From Streptomyces sp. NL15-2K (GTDB lineage Bacteria > Actinomycetota > Actinomycetes > Streptomycetales > Streptomycetaceae): DNA of 64,000 bases. The number at the start of each line of letters is the position of its first letter. Positions within the stretch are counted from its first letter, which is position 1. Shown piece after piece: positions 26,140 to 34,108 of the stretch. The DNA lies in NCBI RefSeq assembly GCF_030551255.1, contig NZ_CP130630.1, positions 1-64,000 of the forward strand, written 5' to 3'. The notes beneath the pieces are model-generated. The model was not told the DNA's origin. It saw only the letters and a list, made by a program, of their open reading frames with translations, and did not search any database. The position numbers were made by a program, and so were the translations under genes.

Positions 26140-26400
26140 GGTGGGGGTGTAGTCGGGGTCAGCGGTGTGCCCCGCGGGGCGGGGAGCGTTCGGTGCGGCG
26201 GGTGCCGTAGGCGTAGACCGTCTTCAGGATGGCGGCGTCCCGCAGGGCCGTCAGGGCGCCCTTGCGGCCCCTGGCCCTTGATCATGGCGGGCCGGGCGGC
26301 GGCCGCCCCTTTGTCGCACCAGTTCCGCAGACGGGCCACTGAGCCGGGCGAACTCTGCGGGCCCGGCGGCGGCCGGCACGGTCTGGCCACCCCCATCGCA
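26140..26400 (-). pseudogene. Possible tyrosine recombinase remnant
   Basis: In one minus frame near 26200-26290 the text reads GALTALRDAAILKTVYAYGTRRTE, close to the box-I neighbourhood of actinomycete XerC/D-like integrases (DAALLKTIYAFGLRRRE). Neighbouring text is in other frames. The catalytic His-x-x-Arg and Tyr are not visible. Low-confidence remnant. Confidence 0.25.
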
Positions 26401-26602
26401 CCCGTGCTTCAGCGGGGTTCGCTGAGCCTGACTGCCTCGTCTCCGTTGCCCCAGATCGGGTCGGGGCTGTCGAAGGAGAAGCCGCTGCTCTCGGGGTGGT
26501 GGTGGTACAAGGCGACGATTACCCCGTGTCCTCAGCCGCCCTGCCCTTGTCTCTGAGCACGAACTCCCGACAGTCCCCGCTGTGGAGTGCGAGTCTGTGC
26601 GC

Positions 26603-28105
26603 ATGGACCTGGAAGAACTCCTCCGCGCCATGGACCGAACGGCGGCGAATCTGAGCAAGCTGGAGAGCGTGTGGGAGCGCGCAAGGCCGTTCATCCCAGA
26701 CGGCCCGCAGCGCGGTTCACATCCTGCATACGAAGACCTCGCAATGGTCTGGGCGGACCTCCTTCCGGGCCTTCCGCCGATCGACGGCTGGACCATCACC
26801 GCCCCTCTTCCAGACATCGCCGCCATGGGGCAGTCCTTCATCGACTTCGTCGAAATCGACGAGCTGCCTGACGCCGTACATGCCGCCGGCGAGAAGCCGG
26901 GCGCGGACATCACCGCGTACCGATATCGCCTCGAGCGCGCCCGCCGACGCGCCGCCCGAGGCCGTCTAGAGCAACTCCTCTCCACAGTCGACGCCGCGCT
27001 TCCCCTCGCCCTGAAAGGCGTGGCACGAGACTCCCTTGCAGTCCTGCAGAACGACCAGACCGAGCAGATCGAGGCGGCCGTTGGGGAGATCGCAAGGCTC
27101 TTGGGTGACGCCGCTGAAGACACCGGACGCTGGTGGGACCTCCATAGGCACATGCGGTTCAGCCAGGGACACGACTGGCATGACATCGTCGAATTCGACT
27201 GGCCCGCCGTGCGCGCTGACATCACAGCGAAGGCCCTGGGCGACAGTGACCCGCTGCCCGTCCCAGACATTGATCTCGGACAAGCCGCCTCCGGCCATCT
27301 CACAGGCACTGCCACCCTCGCACTGCCCTGGGAGCGACTTGACGACGACGGGTTCGAGCGGCTCCTTTACGACCTTCTGCGCAGCATCCCCGAGCATGAG
27401 AACGTCCAGTGGCTGATGCAGACCCGCGCCCCCGACCGCGGCCGCGATCTCTCCTTGGACCGAGTCCTTCGAGACGGGTCCGGTGGTGTGCGTACTGAGC
27501 GGGTCATCGTCCAGGCCAAGCACTGGCGCAGCCGGTCGGTGAATGCTGCTGCGGTGGTCGAGACACTCACTGCAGGGAAGCTGTGGAGTCCACCTCTCGT
27601 ACGGGGAATTGTGATCGCCACAAGCGGCCGGTTCACCGCTGACGCCGTGAGCTGGGCTGAGCGCCACAACGCTGAGGGCACAGCGCCTTACATCGACCTG
27701 TGGCCCGAAAGCCGCCTCGAAACGCTCCTCGCGCAACTGCCCCCACATCGCCGCCGCCCACGGACTCAAGTAGCGGTGGCGGGGCCTGGACCGGAACTGC
27801 TGCGCTCGCGCACGTCCCCGCCTCACGGCTACCAGGAGTGGCGACGGTCCCCGTCGAACAGCACGAGCAGGCGAGCTAAGCTCACCGCCTCGGACGTCAC
27901 TGGGCGCGAGGCTATTGAGAGCGAGGTGGGAGTTTCCCTCGATCGATGCGGTCTTGCCAGGTGTCGAGCACGAACTCCGTCACGGTCACGGTGCTGTTCA
28001 GTGCCAGCCGGGCATGGCGGGTCAGTGCTGGGCTGGGGGCGGTTCGCCCGTGTCCGAGTCCGAGCTGGTTACGTAGTTCGGCCAGGCCCTGCACGGTCGT
28101 GGTGA
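26603..28105 (+). CDS. Mrr-like restriction endonuclease domain protein
   Basis: The N-terminal ~230 residues are helical and unrecognised. From ~240 comes a PD-(D/E)xK nuclease domain of Mrr_cat type: LPWERLDDDGFERLLYDLLRSI, then DRGRDLSLDRVL (metal-binding Asp) and RVIVQAKHWRS (QAK catalytic motif), VRGIVIATSGRFTADAV and WAERHNAEGTAPYIDLW. Mrr-type enzymes cut modified or foreign DNA. ATG 26603 or GTG 26582 can start it. The normal end is probably near 27770; the Ser/Arg-rich tail overlaps the opposed Abi_C remnant, suggesting loss of the original stop. Confidence 0.65.
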   Translation: MDLEELLRAMDRTAANLSKLESVWERARPFIPDGPQRGSHPAYEDLAMVWADLLPGLPPIDGWTITAPLPDIAAMGQSFIDFVEIDELPDAVHAAGEKPGADITAYRYRLERARRRAARGRLEQLLSTVDAALPLALKGVARDSLAVLQNDQTEQIEAAVGEIARLLGDAAEDTGRWWDLHRHMRFSQGHDWHDIVEFDWPAVRADITAKALGDSDPLPVPDIDLGQAASGHLTGTATLALPWERLDDDGFERLLYDLLRSIPEHENVQWLMQTRAPDRGRDLSLDRVLRDGSGGVRTERVIVQAKHWRSRSVNAAAVVETLTAGKLWSPPLVRGIVIATSGRFTADAVSWAERHNAEGTAPYIDLWPESRLETLLAQLPPHRRRPRTQVAVAGPGPELLRSRTSPPHGYQEWRRSPSNSTSRRAKLTASDVTGREAIESEVGVSLDRCGLARCRARTPSRSRCCSVPAGHGGSVLGWGRFARVRVRAGYVVRPGPARSW

Positions 28106-28178
28106 GTGTGCGCAGGATCTTGACCACCGTGGCGCTGGCTTTGGCGTGGTCGGCCACGGCGTCGGCGTTCAGGCCTAG
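27912..28178 (-). pseudogene. Abi_C-type abortive-infection protein, C-terminal remnant
   Basis: Reads ATVVKILRTLTTTVQGLAELRNQLGLGHGR, then PALTRHARLALNSTVTVTEFVLDTW. The LAELRNxxGxGHGR and RHARLAxNS motifs are those of the Abi_C (abortive infection C-terminal, HEPN-like) domain. Everything N-terminal is missing: the sequence runs into the IS5 element at 28179, and no continuation is seen beyond the element. It is convergent with the Mrr-like gene. Confidence 0.55.
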
Positions 28179-28197
28179 GGCCTGTGTGACGTTGTGA

Positions 28198-28869
28198 TCA
28201 ACCTGTCGCCTTCAGTAGATCGTTGATCCAGATCATCGAGGCGCGGAGGTAGAGGCCGGCGAGGTAGCTCTCGGGCGTCTTGTCGTATCGAGTCGCGATG
28301 CCCCGCCAGGCCTTCAGCTTGTTGATCAGGCGCTCGACGGTGTTCCGCTCCTTGTAGAGACCGGTGTCGTGACCTGTGGGCCGGCCGCCCCGGCTGCCTT
28401 TCTTCTTTCGGTTGGCAGCCTGGTCCCTCTTCTCCGGGATGACGGCCTTGATGTTGCGTTTTCGCAAGTAGGAACGGTTGGCGCGGGATGAGTAGGCCTT
28501 GTCCGCAGCGACAGCGCCAGGCCGGGTCCGGGGACGGCCGACAGGCAGACGGACCCGCACCTTCTGCAGCACGGGGACGAACTGCGGGCTGTCGGCGGCC
28601 TGTCCTGCGGTCAGGACGAACGACAACGGACGGCACTTGCGGTCCGCGGCGAGATGAACCTTGCTCGTCAGCCCGCCACGGGACCTGCCGAGCAGGGCTT
28701 CCTTCAGACGGAGCTTGCGCCGTCGCCTGACGTGCCGCCGCTCTTCCCGGCCGGGGGTGTCGCTTCCGTCCTGTCCGTTCTGTTCCGGCGGGCCGCCCCC
28801 TTTTGCCAGGCCCGTTCCTGGTCGGCGGCGGCTTCCTCCAGGGCGTCCATGACCTCCTTGCCGATGCAC
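28198..28869 (-). CDS. IS5-family transposase, C-terminal ORF B
   Basis: Carries GRSRGGLTSKVHLAADRKCRPL, the second catalytic Asp in AVAADKAYSSRANR and the Glu in LYKERNTVERLINKLKAWRGIATRYDK. Together with ORF A this completes the DDE triad. The long overlap with ORF A is typical of two-frame IS5 (IS427 group) elements. Confidence 0.75.
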   Translation of the reverse strand: MHRQGGHGRPGGSRRRPGTGLAKGGGPPEQNGQDGSDTPGREERRHVRRRRKLRLKEALLGRSRGGLTSKVHLAADRKCRPLSFVLTAGQAADSPQFVPVLQKVRVRLPVGRPRTRPGAVAADKAYSSRANRSYLRKRNIKAVIPEKRDQAANRKKKGSRGGRPTGHDTGLYKERNTVERLINKLKAWRGIATRYDKTPESYLAGLYLRASMIWINDLLKATG

Positions 28870-29249
28870 ATCCCGGCGGCGGCGTGGTGGGCCCGGGCGG
28901 TGGTGGAGTCCACGCTGACCAGGGACAAGTCCGTCTTCCCCTGGCGGGCGGCCTCAGCGATCACACCTTCCAGCAGTGCGGTGAAGACGCCGGCGTCCCG
29001 CCAGACCCGGAAACGGCCGTAGACCGTCGGCCACGGGCCGAACCCGCCCGGCATTTCCCGCCACTGACTGCTGGTGCGGAACCGCCAGATCACCCCCTCG
29101 AACTGCTCACGCAGCCGCTCAGGGTACGGACCGCACTCGCCTATCGGCAGGAACGGTTCGATCAACTGCCACTGCTCGTCGGTGAGTTGCCTTCGCGTCA
29201 CGATCGTCTTCCTACCGGATCTGCCTTCCAGAGGGATCCGGATCGGCAA
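28704..29249 (-). CDS. IS5-family transposase, N-terminal ORF A
   Basis: IS5/IS427-type opening: RRQLTDEQWQLIEPFLP, VIWRFRTSSQWREMPGGFGPWPTVYGRFRVW, and the first catalytic Asp in SLVSVDSTTARAHHAAAG. The frame ends as Arg/Thr-rich text after ORF B has begun in a shifted frame, so the complete enzyme should arise by programmed frameshifting in the 28704-28869 overlap. Confidence 0.75.
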   Translation of the reverse strand: MPIRIPLEGRSGRKTIVTRRQLTDEQWQLIEPFLPIGECGPYPERLREQFEGVIWRFRTSSQWREMPGGFGPWPTVYGRFRVWRDAGVFTALLEGVIAEAARQGKTDLSLVSVDSTTARAHHAAAGMCIGKEVMDALEEAAADQERAWQKGAARRNRTDRTEATPPAGKSGGTSGDGASSV

Positions 29250-29364
29250 GATTGATCACAACGTCACACAGGCCCTAGTCCACGTCCTGCCGCGCATCAG
29301 CTGGCGCGTCATGTGACGCCCAGTGCTGGCACCCGTACGGCGGTGCCTCCCGGCCGAAGGTCGC

Positions 29365-29400
29365 GAACCCGCCCTGGTCCGTGAGGTCCAGGGCGGGTTC
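29365..29400 (-). terminator. Hairpin terminator after the lectin-like gene
   Basis: Perfect 13-bp stem (GAACCCGCCCTGG / CCAGGGCGGGTTC) with a 10-nt loop, about 60 bp past the stop codon of the minus-strand gene ending at 29463. A likely factor-independent terminator of the actinomycete kind, without a U-run. Confidence 0.6.
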
Positions 29401-29462
29401 GGCGTGGGCCCTTGAGGGGTGCCGGACGGGTCCCGGCGGTAAGCGACGTTGCCGGTGCCGGC

Positions 29463-30035
29463 TTACGCGCGGTGGAGTTTCCAGTCGCCGACGTTCTGGG
29501 CCCGGTTGTAGTAGGCGTTGGTGCACACGTCGTACTTGCTGCCGCCGGCGGTTCCGTGTCCGTTCGTTTCCAGGAAGCCGCCGTTGTCGCCGTAGGTGTT
29601 CCACAAGTGGATCACGTCGCCGGGCCGGACGTTCTGGTCACTGGGGCTGGACGCCTGGACGAAAAGGCGCCAGCGGCCGGTACCGAGGGCGCGATCCTGG
29701 TCCTTGGACGTCGAGATGTTGTACTTGCCGCCGCTGTTCTGCTGGTCGGCGGTCGCGTGCCCGTTGGTGTCGAGGTAGCCGCCGTCACCGCCGAAGAGGT
29801 TCCGCAGGTAGACCAGGTCCCCGCTGACCACGTTGGCACCCACGGCTTTGCCCTCGGCGGAGAGGATCTGCCAGGTTCCGGTGCCCTCTCCTCGCGTGGG
29901 CGAGTCCGCCGTCGACACCCCGTACTTCGCCCCGCCGTCGCTGCTGTGGCCGTTGGTGTCCAGGTAACCGCCCGCCCAACTGTTGTAGCCGTTCTGCAGG
30001 TGGACCTGGTCGCCGTACTTCAGCTCGTTCGCCAT
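29463..30035 (-). CDS. Three-repeat beta-trefoil lectin-like protein, 190 aa
   Basis: Three internal repeats of about 60 residues. Each has a G-D-x-[VI]-[HY]-L-x-N opening, a GG[YF]LxTNGH segment, KY[GND][VI][SC]T and a closing G-x-W-x-[IL] (TGTWQI, TGRWRL, VGDWKL). Threefold repetition with a terminal Trp suits a beta-trefoil fold similar to ricin-type lectins. No signal peptide at ATG 30035, so it is probably cytoplasmic or released by lysis. A frameshifted paralogue lies at 55200-55706. Ligand unknown. Confidence 0.6.
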   Translation of the reverse strand: MANELKYGDQVHLQNGYNSWAGGYLDTNGHSSDGGAKYGVSTADSPTRGEGTGTWQILSAEGKAVGANVVSGDLVYLRNLFGGDGGYLDTNGHATADQQNSGGKYNISTSKDQDRALGTGRWRLFVQASSPSDQNVRPGDVIHLWNTYGDNGGFLETNGHGTAGGSKYDVCTNAYYNRAQNVGDWKLHRA

Positions 30036-30091
30036 GCTTCTCCCTTGGTCAACGGAAGGCATGCGGACGGTTCCCGCCCCCGATGGCCAGG

Positions 30092-31108
30092 TCATCCCCC
30101 CGCAGCCATCCGAGTGTCACTGCCCTGCCGCAGGCCCTGACCTGCTCCGGAAGCCAAACCGCCCGTGAGGTGGGCACTGGAAGCGCAACCGCGGTTCACA
30201 AGCACCAGGGGCGCACAGAACTGCGGCATCGTCTGTCCCGAGGCGATCTGGGGCGACCTGGGCATGCCGCCGAGGACGGCACGTCTACCCCGATGCTGCT
30301 TGCCACCAGCCCCTCTTTCGAGGGACCCGCTGGCCGACCTCACCCCCGATGCGAAGACGGGCCTCACGGGACTTCCGTGCGGCCCGTCGCCCGTGGCGGG
30401 ACTGGCCCACCGCTTCACTCCCGGCCTCTCCGGCCGCGAGGGCCAGGGTCCGGTCAGTCGGCGGGGGGTGACGGTCACCGGACTGTTCGGGCAGCCAGCG
30501 GCAAGGTCGGTCAGTGTCTGCTGCTCAGCCGGGTCAACGGTCAGGGTCCAGCGGAGCTTGACCGCCGTCCAGTCGGCCACGTACCGGCAGACAACAGCAT
30601 TGTCCGGGAGCCACTCGCGGGGGTCCTGGTCGGACTTTTGCCGGTTGGACCGCGCTGTCACCGCGACCAGGGCCCGCTCGTCACCGAGGTCGTTGGCATA
30701 GTTTTCGCGCCGCTTGCTGGTCCACTGGGAGGCACCCGAGTCCCATGCTTCGGCCAGCGGTACCAGGTGATCGATGTCCAGGCTGCGTGCGTTGTCGACG
30801 TACTGGTCGTCGTACCAGGAGTACCACTGGCCGCCGCGCAGGGTGCACCGGCCGGTCACCTCGGGCGCCACCGTGGCTTCTTCGAGCAGCACCTCGGCCC
30901 GGGTGGAGCACCCGTCACGATCGGCATCGATCCAGTGGTTGAACAAGTCCCGGTCGTAGCCGGTATGGTCCTCCGCGCCCACCGGCAGCGCAGCGACAGC
31001 CGACCGCGCCAGGGGTCCAGCGGTGATCTGCGCGCTCTCGCTGCCCAACGTGCTCGCAGCGAGGAAGACGTCGGCACAGCGCAGAGGACGGCACCAGACG
31101 AGGACTAG
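30092..31108 (-). pseudogene. Secreted HNH (DUF1524) nuclease gene, signal peptide cut by IS insertion
   Basis: The core is characteristic: LFNHWIDADRDGCSTRAEVL, RSLDIDHLVPLAEAWDSGASQW (HNH-type His) and LVAVTARSNRQKSDQDPREWLP, as in secreted GmrSD-C-like/DUF1524 nucleases. Before ATG 31048 the frame continues upstream into a hydrophobic leader (CADVFLAASTLGSESAQ) that is cut at CTAG 31105-31108 by the IS1182 element, so the original start is gone. At the other end the frame reads through the usual stop position (after about VTVTPRRL) into Arg-rich text. A second decayed copy lies at 41690-41990. Confidence 0.7.
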
Positions 31109-32809
31109 AAGATCACTGAAAATCTTGTTGAGGGCTGTCCGGCCGTGGGCCGGGCGGCCCTTTTCGCTATGTGGTGGCCGGGGTGAGGTGCCAGGTGGTG
31201 CCGGTCCGGGTGAGTCCGAGGTTGATCAGTCGGCGGAGGTTGAGGGCGGCGGCGCGGTGGTGCAGCCAGAGGTTGTTGGCGATGACGCCGCGGTGCGGGA
31301 CGCGTCGGTTGCCCTTGGCGACCAGCCAGGCGATGGCGCGTTCGACCGGGGGCCGCCATCTGCGGTATTCGGCCTGCCAGGCCGGGTCGGCGGCGTCTCG
31401 GCGGGCGGCGGTCAGCAGTTCATGCTGGGGGTGGATGTTGAGGGTGCGTCCGGTCTTGGATGTGGTGCAGCGCTCGCGCAGGGGGCAGCCGACGCAGAGG
31501 CGTTTGAACTGGGCGGTGCGGGCCCCGTCGGCTTTGATCTGGCCGAGGTTGGCGGTTCGTCCGGCTGGGCAGGTCGCGGTGCCGGCGGCTGGGTCGATGC
31601 GGAAGTCGTCGATGGTGAAGCCGTCGGGGATCACCTGCCGCAGCGGCGGTGGCTTGATGACCAGGGTGTGGCCCGCGGCCTGCAACTGTTCGCGCAGCTC
31701 GCCGGTGCCGTAGGCGGAGTCGCCGAGCACGGTTAACTCGCCGTCCTCCCCGTCCAGCAGATCACGGGCAACGGCCGCTTCGTGGTTGCCGGGACCATAG
31801 CCGCCGGTGACAGCGACGGCGGTGAACAGCCCGCTCTCCGGCTCGAAGGAGACGTGTCCTTTGAATCCGTCCTGGTGGCGGGTGCGGTTTTTGTGGATGT
31901 GCCGGGCGTCGGGATCGACGGTGGACACCGTCCGGTCGGGCGCGGTGCGCCGGGCGATGCGCCAGCGGCCATCGCGTCCGTCGGAGTCCTCGGCCGGTTC
32001 CACATCCTGCCCGGCGACCAGGGCCAGCAGGCCCATCGCGTTCGCGGCCTTCTCGCCCAGCTCACGATCGGGCAGGCGCCCGAGCAGGTTGAGGGCGTCG
32101 GTGACCAGCGCATCCACCAGCGCAGCGCGCGCCTGCTCGTCGTTCCAGGCGATCTTCGGTTTGCCCGGGTCGGTGTAGTCGTGCGCGCGGCAGTGCTCCG
32201 CGGCGGCCTCCTGGGCTCCAGGGACATCACGGATCACCCGGCGGATCGCGGAGACGATCTGGGTGACGGTGTCCTGGGTGGCCACCGCGTCATCGAGGAC
32301 GGTGGAGTCCACAGCACGCCGCTGCTTGCCCTTGAGCACCCCGGTCGCGGCCACGACCTCCTTGACCTTGGTGAAAATCCGCATCGGCTCGGCCGAGTGG
32401 CGCAGCCGGCGCCTGAAGTACGTCAGCAGCGACGGATCGAACGCCATGTCGTACAAGCCCAGCCCACAGGCCGCTTTCCACCGCAGATCACACCGCAGTT
32501 CCTGGACCGTCTCGAAGTCCGACAGCCCCTGCAGGCTCTGCAGCACCACGGTGGCGGCCAGGACCTGCGGCGGCAGACTCGGACGGCCGTTGGACGACGG
32601 GTACATGTCCGCGAACATCGACGGCGGGAACAGTGCCTCCCGGTGCTCGGCCAGAAACGCAAATACGCTCCCGGCCGGGATCAACTCCCGGCAGGTCTCC
32701 CACACATCCGGCCCGACCATCTCCCCGGCCCATTCCCCCTGCATGCCTACAAGACTGACCCCGGCCCTACCGGGCCGGGGCCAGAACCCGCAACATTTTC
32801 AGTGATCTT
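31109..32809 (-). mobile_element. IS1182-family element, about 1.7 kb
   Basis: Ends AAGATCACTGAAAAT and ATTTTCAGTGATCTT are perfect inverted repeats over 15 bp. CTAG flanks both sides (31105-31108 and 32810-32813). One full-length transposase gene lies inside. It separates the HNH nuclease gene from the IS982 end, which starts directly after the right CTAG, so IS1182 apparently entered at the junction of an older insertion. Confidence 0.8.
31167..32744 (-). CDS. IS1182-family transposase, 525 aa
   Basis: Full-length DDE transposase: VFAFLAEHREALFPPSMFADMYP at the N-terminus, first catalytic region QRRAVDSTVLDDAVATQD, middle region FKGHVSFEPESGLFTAVAVTGG and TVLGDSAYGTGELRE (second Asp), a zinc-finger-like CVGCPLRERCTTSKTGR, and the C-terminal WRPPVERAIAWLVAKGNRRVPHRG with the catalytic Glu. 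Uninterrupted, likely active. Unlike the IS1182 remnant at 20.1 kb it is of a different subgroup. Confidence 0.85.
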   Translation of the reverse strand: MQGEWAGEMVGPDVWETCRELIPAGSVFAFLAEHREALFPPSMFADMYPSSNGRPSLPPQVLAATVVLQSLQGLSDFETVQELRCDLRWKAACGLGLYDMAFDPSLLTYFRRRLRHSAEPMRIFTKVKEVVAATGVLKGKQRRAVDSTVLDDAVATQDTVTQIVSAIRRVIRDVPGAQEAAAEHCRAHDYTDPGKPKIAWNDEQARAALVDALVTDALNLLGRLPDRELGEKAANAMGLLALVAGQDVEPAEDSDGRDGRWRIARRTAPDRTVSTVDPDARHIHKNRTRHQDGFKGHVSFEPESGLFTAVAVTGGYGPGNHEAAVARDLLDGEDGELTVLGDSAYGTGELREQLQAAGHTLVIKPPPLRQVIPDGFTIDDFRIDPAAGTATCPAGRTANLGQIKADGARTAQFKRLCVGCPLRERCTTSKTGRTLNIHPQHELLTAARRDAADPAWQAEYRRWRPPVERAIAWLVAKGNRRVPHRGVIANNLWLHHRAAALNLRRLINLGLTRTGTTWHLTPATT

Positions 32810-32832
32810 CTAGACGAATAAGTCCGATGTAT

Positions 32833-33729
32833 TCAGTGATCGAATGCGACCAGCGACCGCGTGCTCGGGGCGCCGGTCTTGTGGTTGCGCCAGATAGCGG
32901 CGGCCATGGCGAGGATGCGCTGGGCGACACGGACGGCGACGCCCTCGAAGGTCCGTCCGCCGTGCTGCTCCAGGTCCAACTGTCCCTTGAGGGTGTCGTT
33001 CACGGACTCGATCAGCTGCCGCACCGACTTGAGCAGGCCCTCGCCCTTGCGCTTCTTCTCCCGCTTGAACGAGGGCCGCAGCAGTTCGGCCCCACGCATG
33101 ACCAGGTCATTCTCGAACTCCTTGGAGGCGAAGCCCTTGTCCGCGATGATCAGCAGTCCGGGCCGGTCGGCGACCAGGTCTTCATCGACGTCGAGCATGG
33201 CCTGGAGCACTTCGCGTTCGTCGAGTTTCGGGTTCGCCAGCGCCCACAGGATCGGCATCCCGGTCGGCGTGCACACGAGGTACAGGCGCAGCCCCCAGAA
33301 GAAGCGGGTGTGGGAGGCGCAGTACCCGTATCCGGCCCAGCCGGCCATCTCCGAGCGTTTCACCGTCGGCCGGGAGCGGCCGCACTCCACCGGTGTGGAG
33401 TCCACGATCCAGTGGTTGTCGAACCAGAAGTCCGTGTCCGTTGCGAGCAGCCGTATCGCCTTCTTGACCAGCGGCAACCCGGCCCTGAGCCGCTTGTTGT
33501 ACCCGGACTGCTGCGGCAGGTACGGGAACATCGCGGCGAGGTTCTTGCGGGCGAACCGCAGCCACCGGGCCTCGGAGCGGAAGCCGAGCAGCGCCTGCGC
33601 GACCGCGAGCGTGACCAGCTCGGCATCGCTCAACTGCGGTGGGCAGCCCATCCATCGCTCCGCCTCCAACTCGTCGTCGATCTTCACGTACAGTGCGGTC
33701 AGCAGGGCGTCCGGGTCTTCGTTCTTCAC
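32833..33729 (-). CDS. IS982-family transposase, 298 aa
   Basis: Text LLTALYVKIDDELEAERW, FWFDNHWIVDSTPVECGRSRPTV (first Asp), LLIIADKGFASKEFEND (second) and LIESVNDTLKGQLDLEQHGG (Glu) is typical of IS982. GTG 33729 is the likely start; an upstream ATG at 33810 is in frame but in poor text. The element's left end is the sequence ACGAATAAGTCCGATGTATT directly after CTAG 32813. The right end was not identified, and an FBP gene is cut there. Confidence 0.8.
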   Translation of the reverse strand: MKNEDPDALLTALYVKIDDELEAERWMGCPPQLSDAELVTLAVAQALLGFRSEARWLRFARKNLAAMFPYLPQQSGYNKRLRAGLPLVKKAIRLLATDTDFWFDNHWIVDSTPVECGRSRPTVKRSEMAGWAGYGYCASHTRFFWGLRLYLVCTPTGMPILWALANPKLDEREVLQAMLDVDEDLVADRPGLLIIADKGFASKEFENDLVMRGAELLRPSFKREKKRKGEGLLKSVRQLIESVNDTLKGQLDLEQHGGRTFEGVAVRVAQRILAMAAAIWRNHKTGAPSTRSLVAFDH

Positions 33730-33842
33730 ACAATGATCCACATCGCTTCGGTCGACAACCTCACCAGGCGCACAACGGACGAGACCACCCCCACCAGGCG
33801 AGGAACGCACTAGGGCATCAAGGGCAATCTGCCTACTTCAAA

Positions 33843-34055
33843 CGCCCTCTGAGGTCCGGCGCGTAAGAGTTCATCGGCGCGTTCGACGACGAGATACCTG
33901 CGATCGGGCGCGGACAGATCGAACCAGCCCAGGAAGTCCAGGTCGGCCCAGTGGTCGAGGTCCGCCAGGTTCTTGGGCAGGGGGAGGCGTTTGGCCTCGC
34001 CCTTCGAGCAGTTGACGAACGAGGTACGGATGTCGTGCTCGGTCAGGGGTTTCAT
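33843..34055 (-). pseudogene. FBP-domain protein, 3' truncated
   Basis: ATG 34055 with AAGGA upstream opens MKPLTEHDIRTSFVNCSKGEAK, then DLDFLGWFDLSAPDRRYLVV. This is the conserved N-terminal half of actinomycete FBP-domain (EF-G-binding, fusidic-acid resistance type) proteins, including the CSKGE cysteine segment. The reading stops being homologous near 33845, where IS982-side sequence begins, so the C-terminal half is missing. Confidence 0.65.
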
Positions 34056-34108
34056 GGAGGATCCTTCGAGGGGTGCGGTGGACGGTGGCGGGACACGACC
34101 CCGGCTCG

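Larger units (their letters stand above)
28179..29274 (-). mobile_element. IS5-family element, about 1.1 kb
   Basis: Ends are inverted repeats GGCCTGTGTGACGTTGTGATCAA and its complement, flanked by CTAG at 28175-28178 and 29275-29278, a typical 4-bp target duplication. Two overlapping minus-strand frames together form the transposase. The element appears complete and sits at the broken edge of the Abi_C remnant. Confidence 0.8.

Noticed and set aside
28204..29249. Treating the two overlapping IS5 frames as a pseudogene
   Set aside because: Two-frame organisation with a long overlap is normal for this IS5 group, and all three catalytic residues are present.
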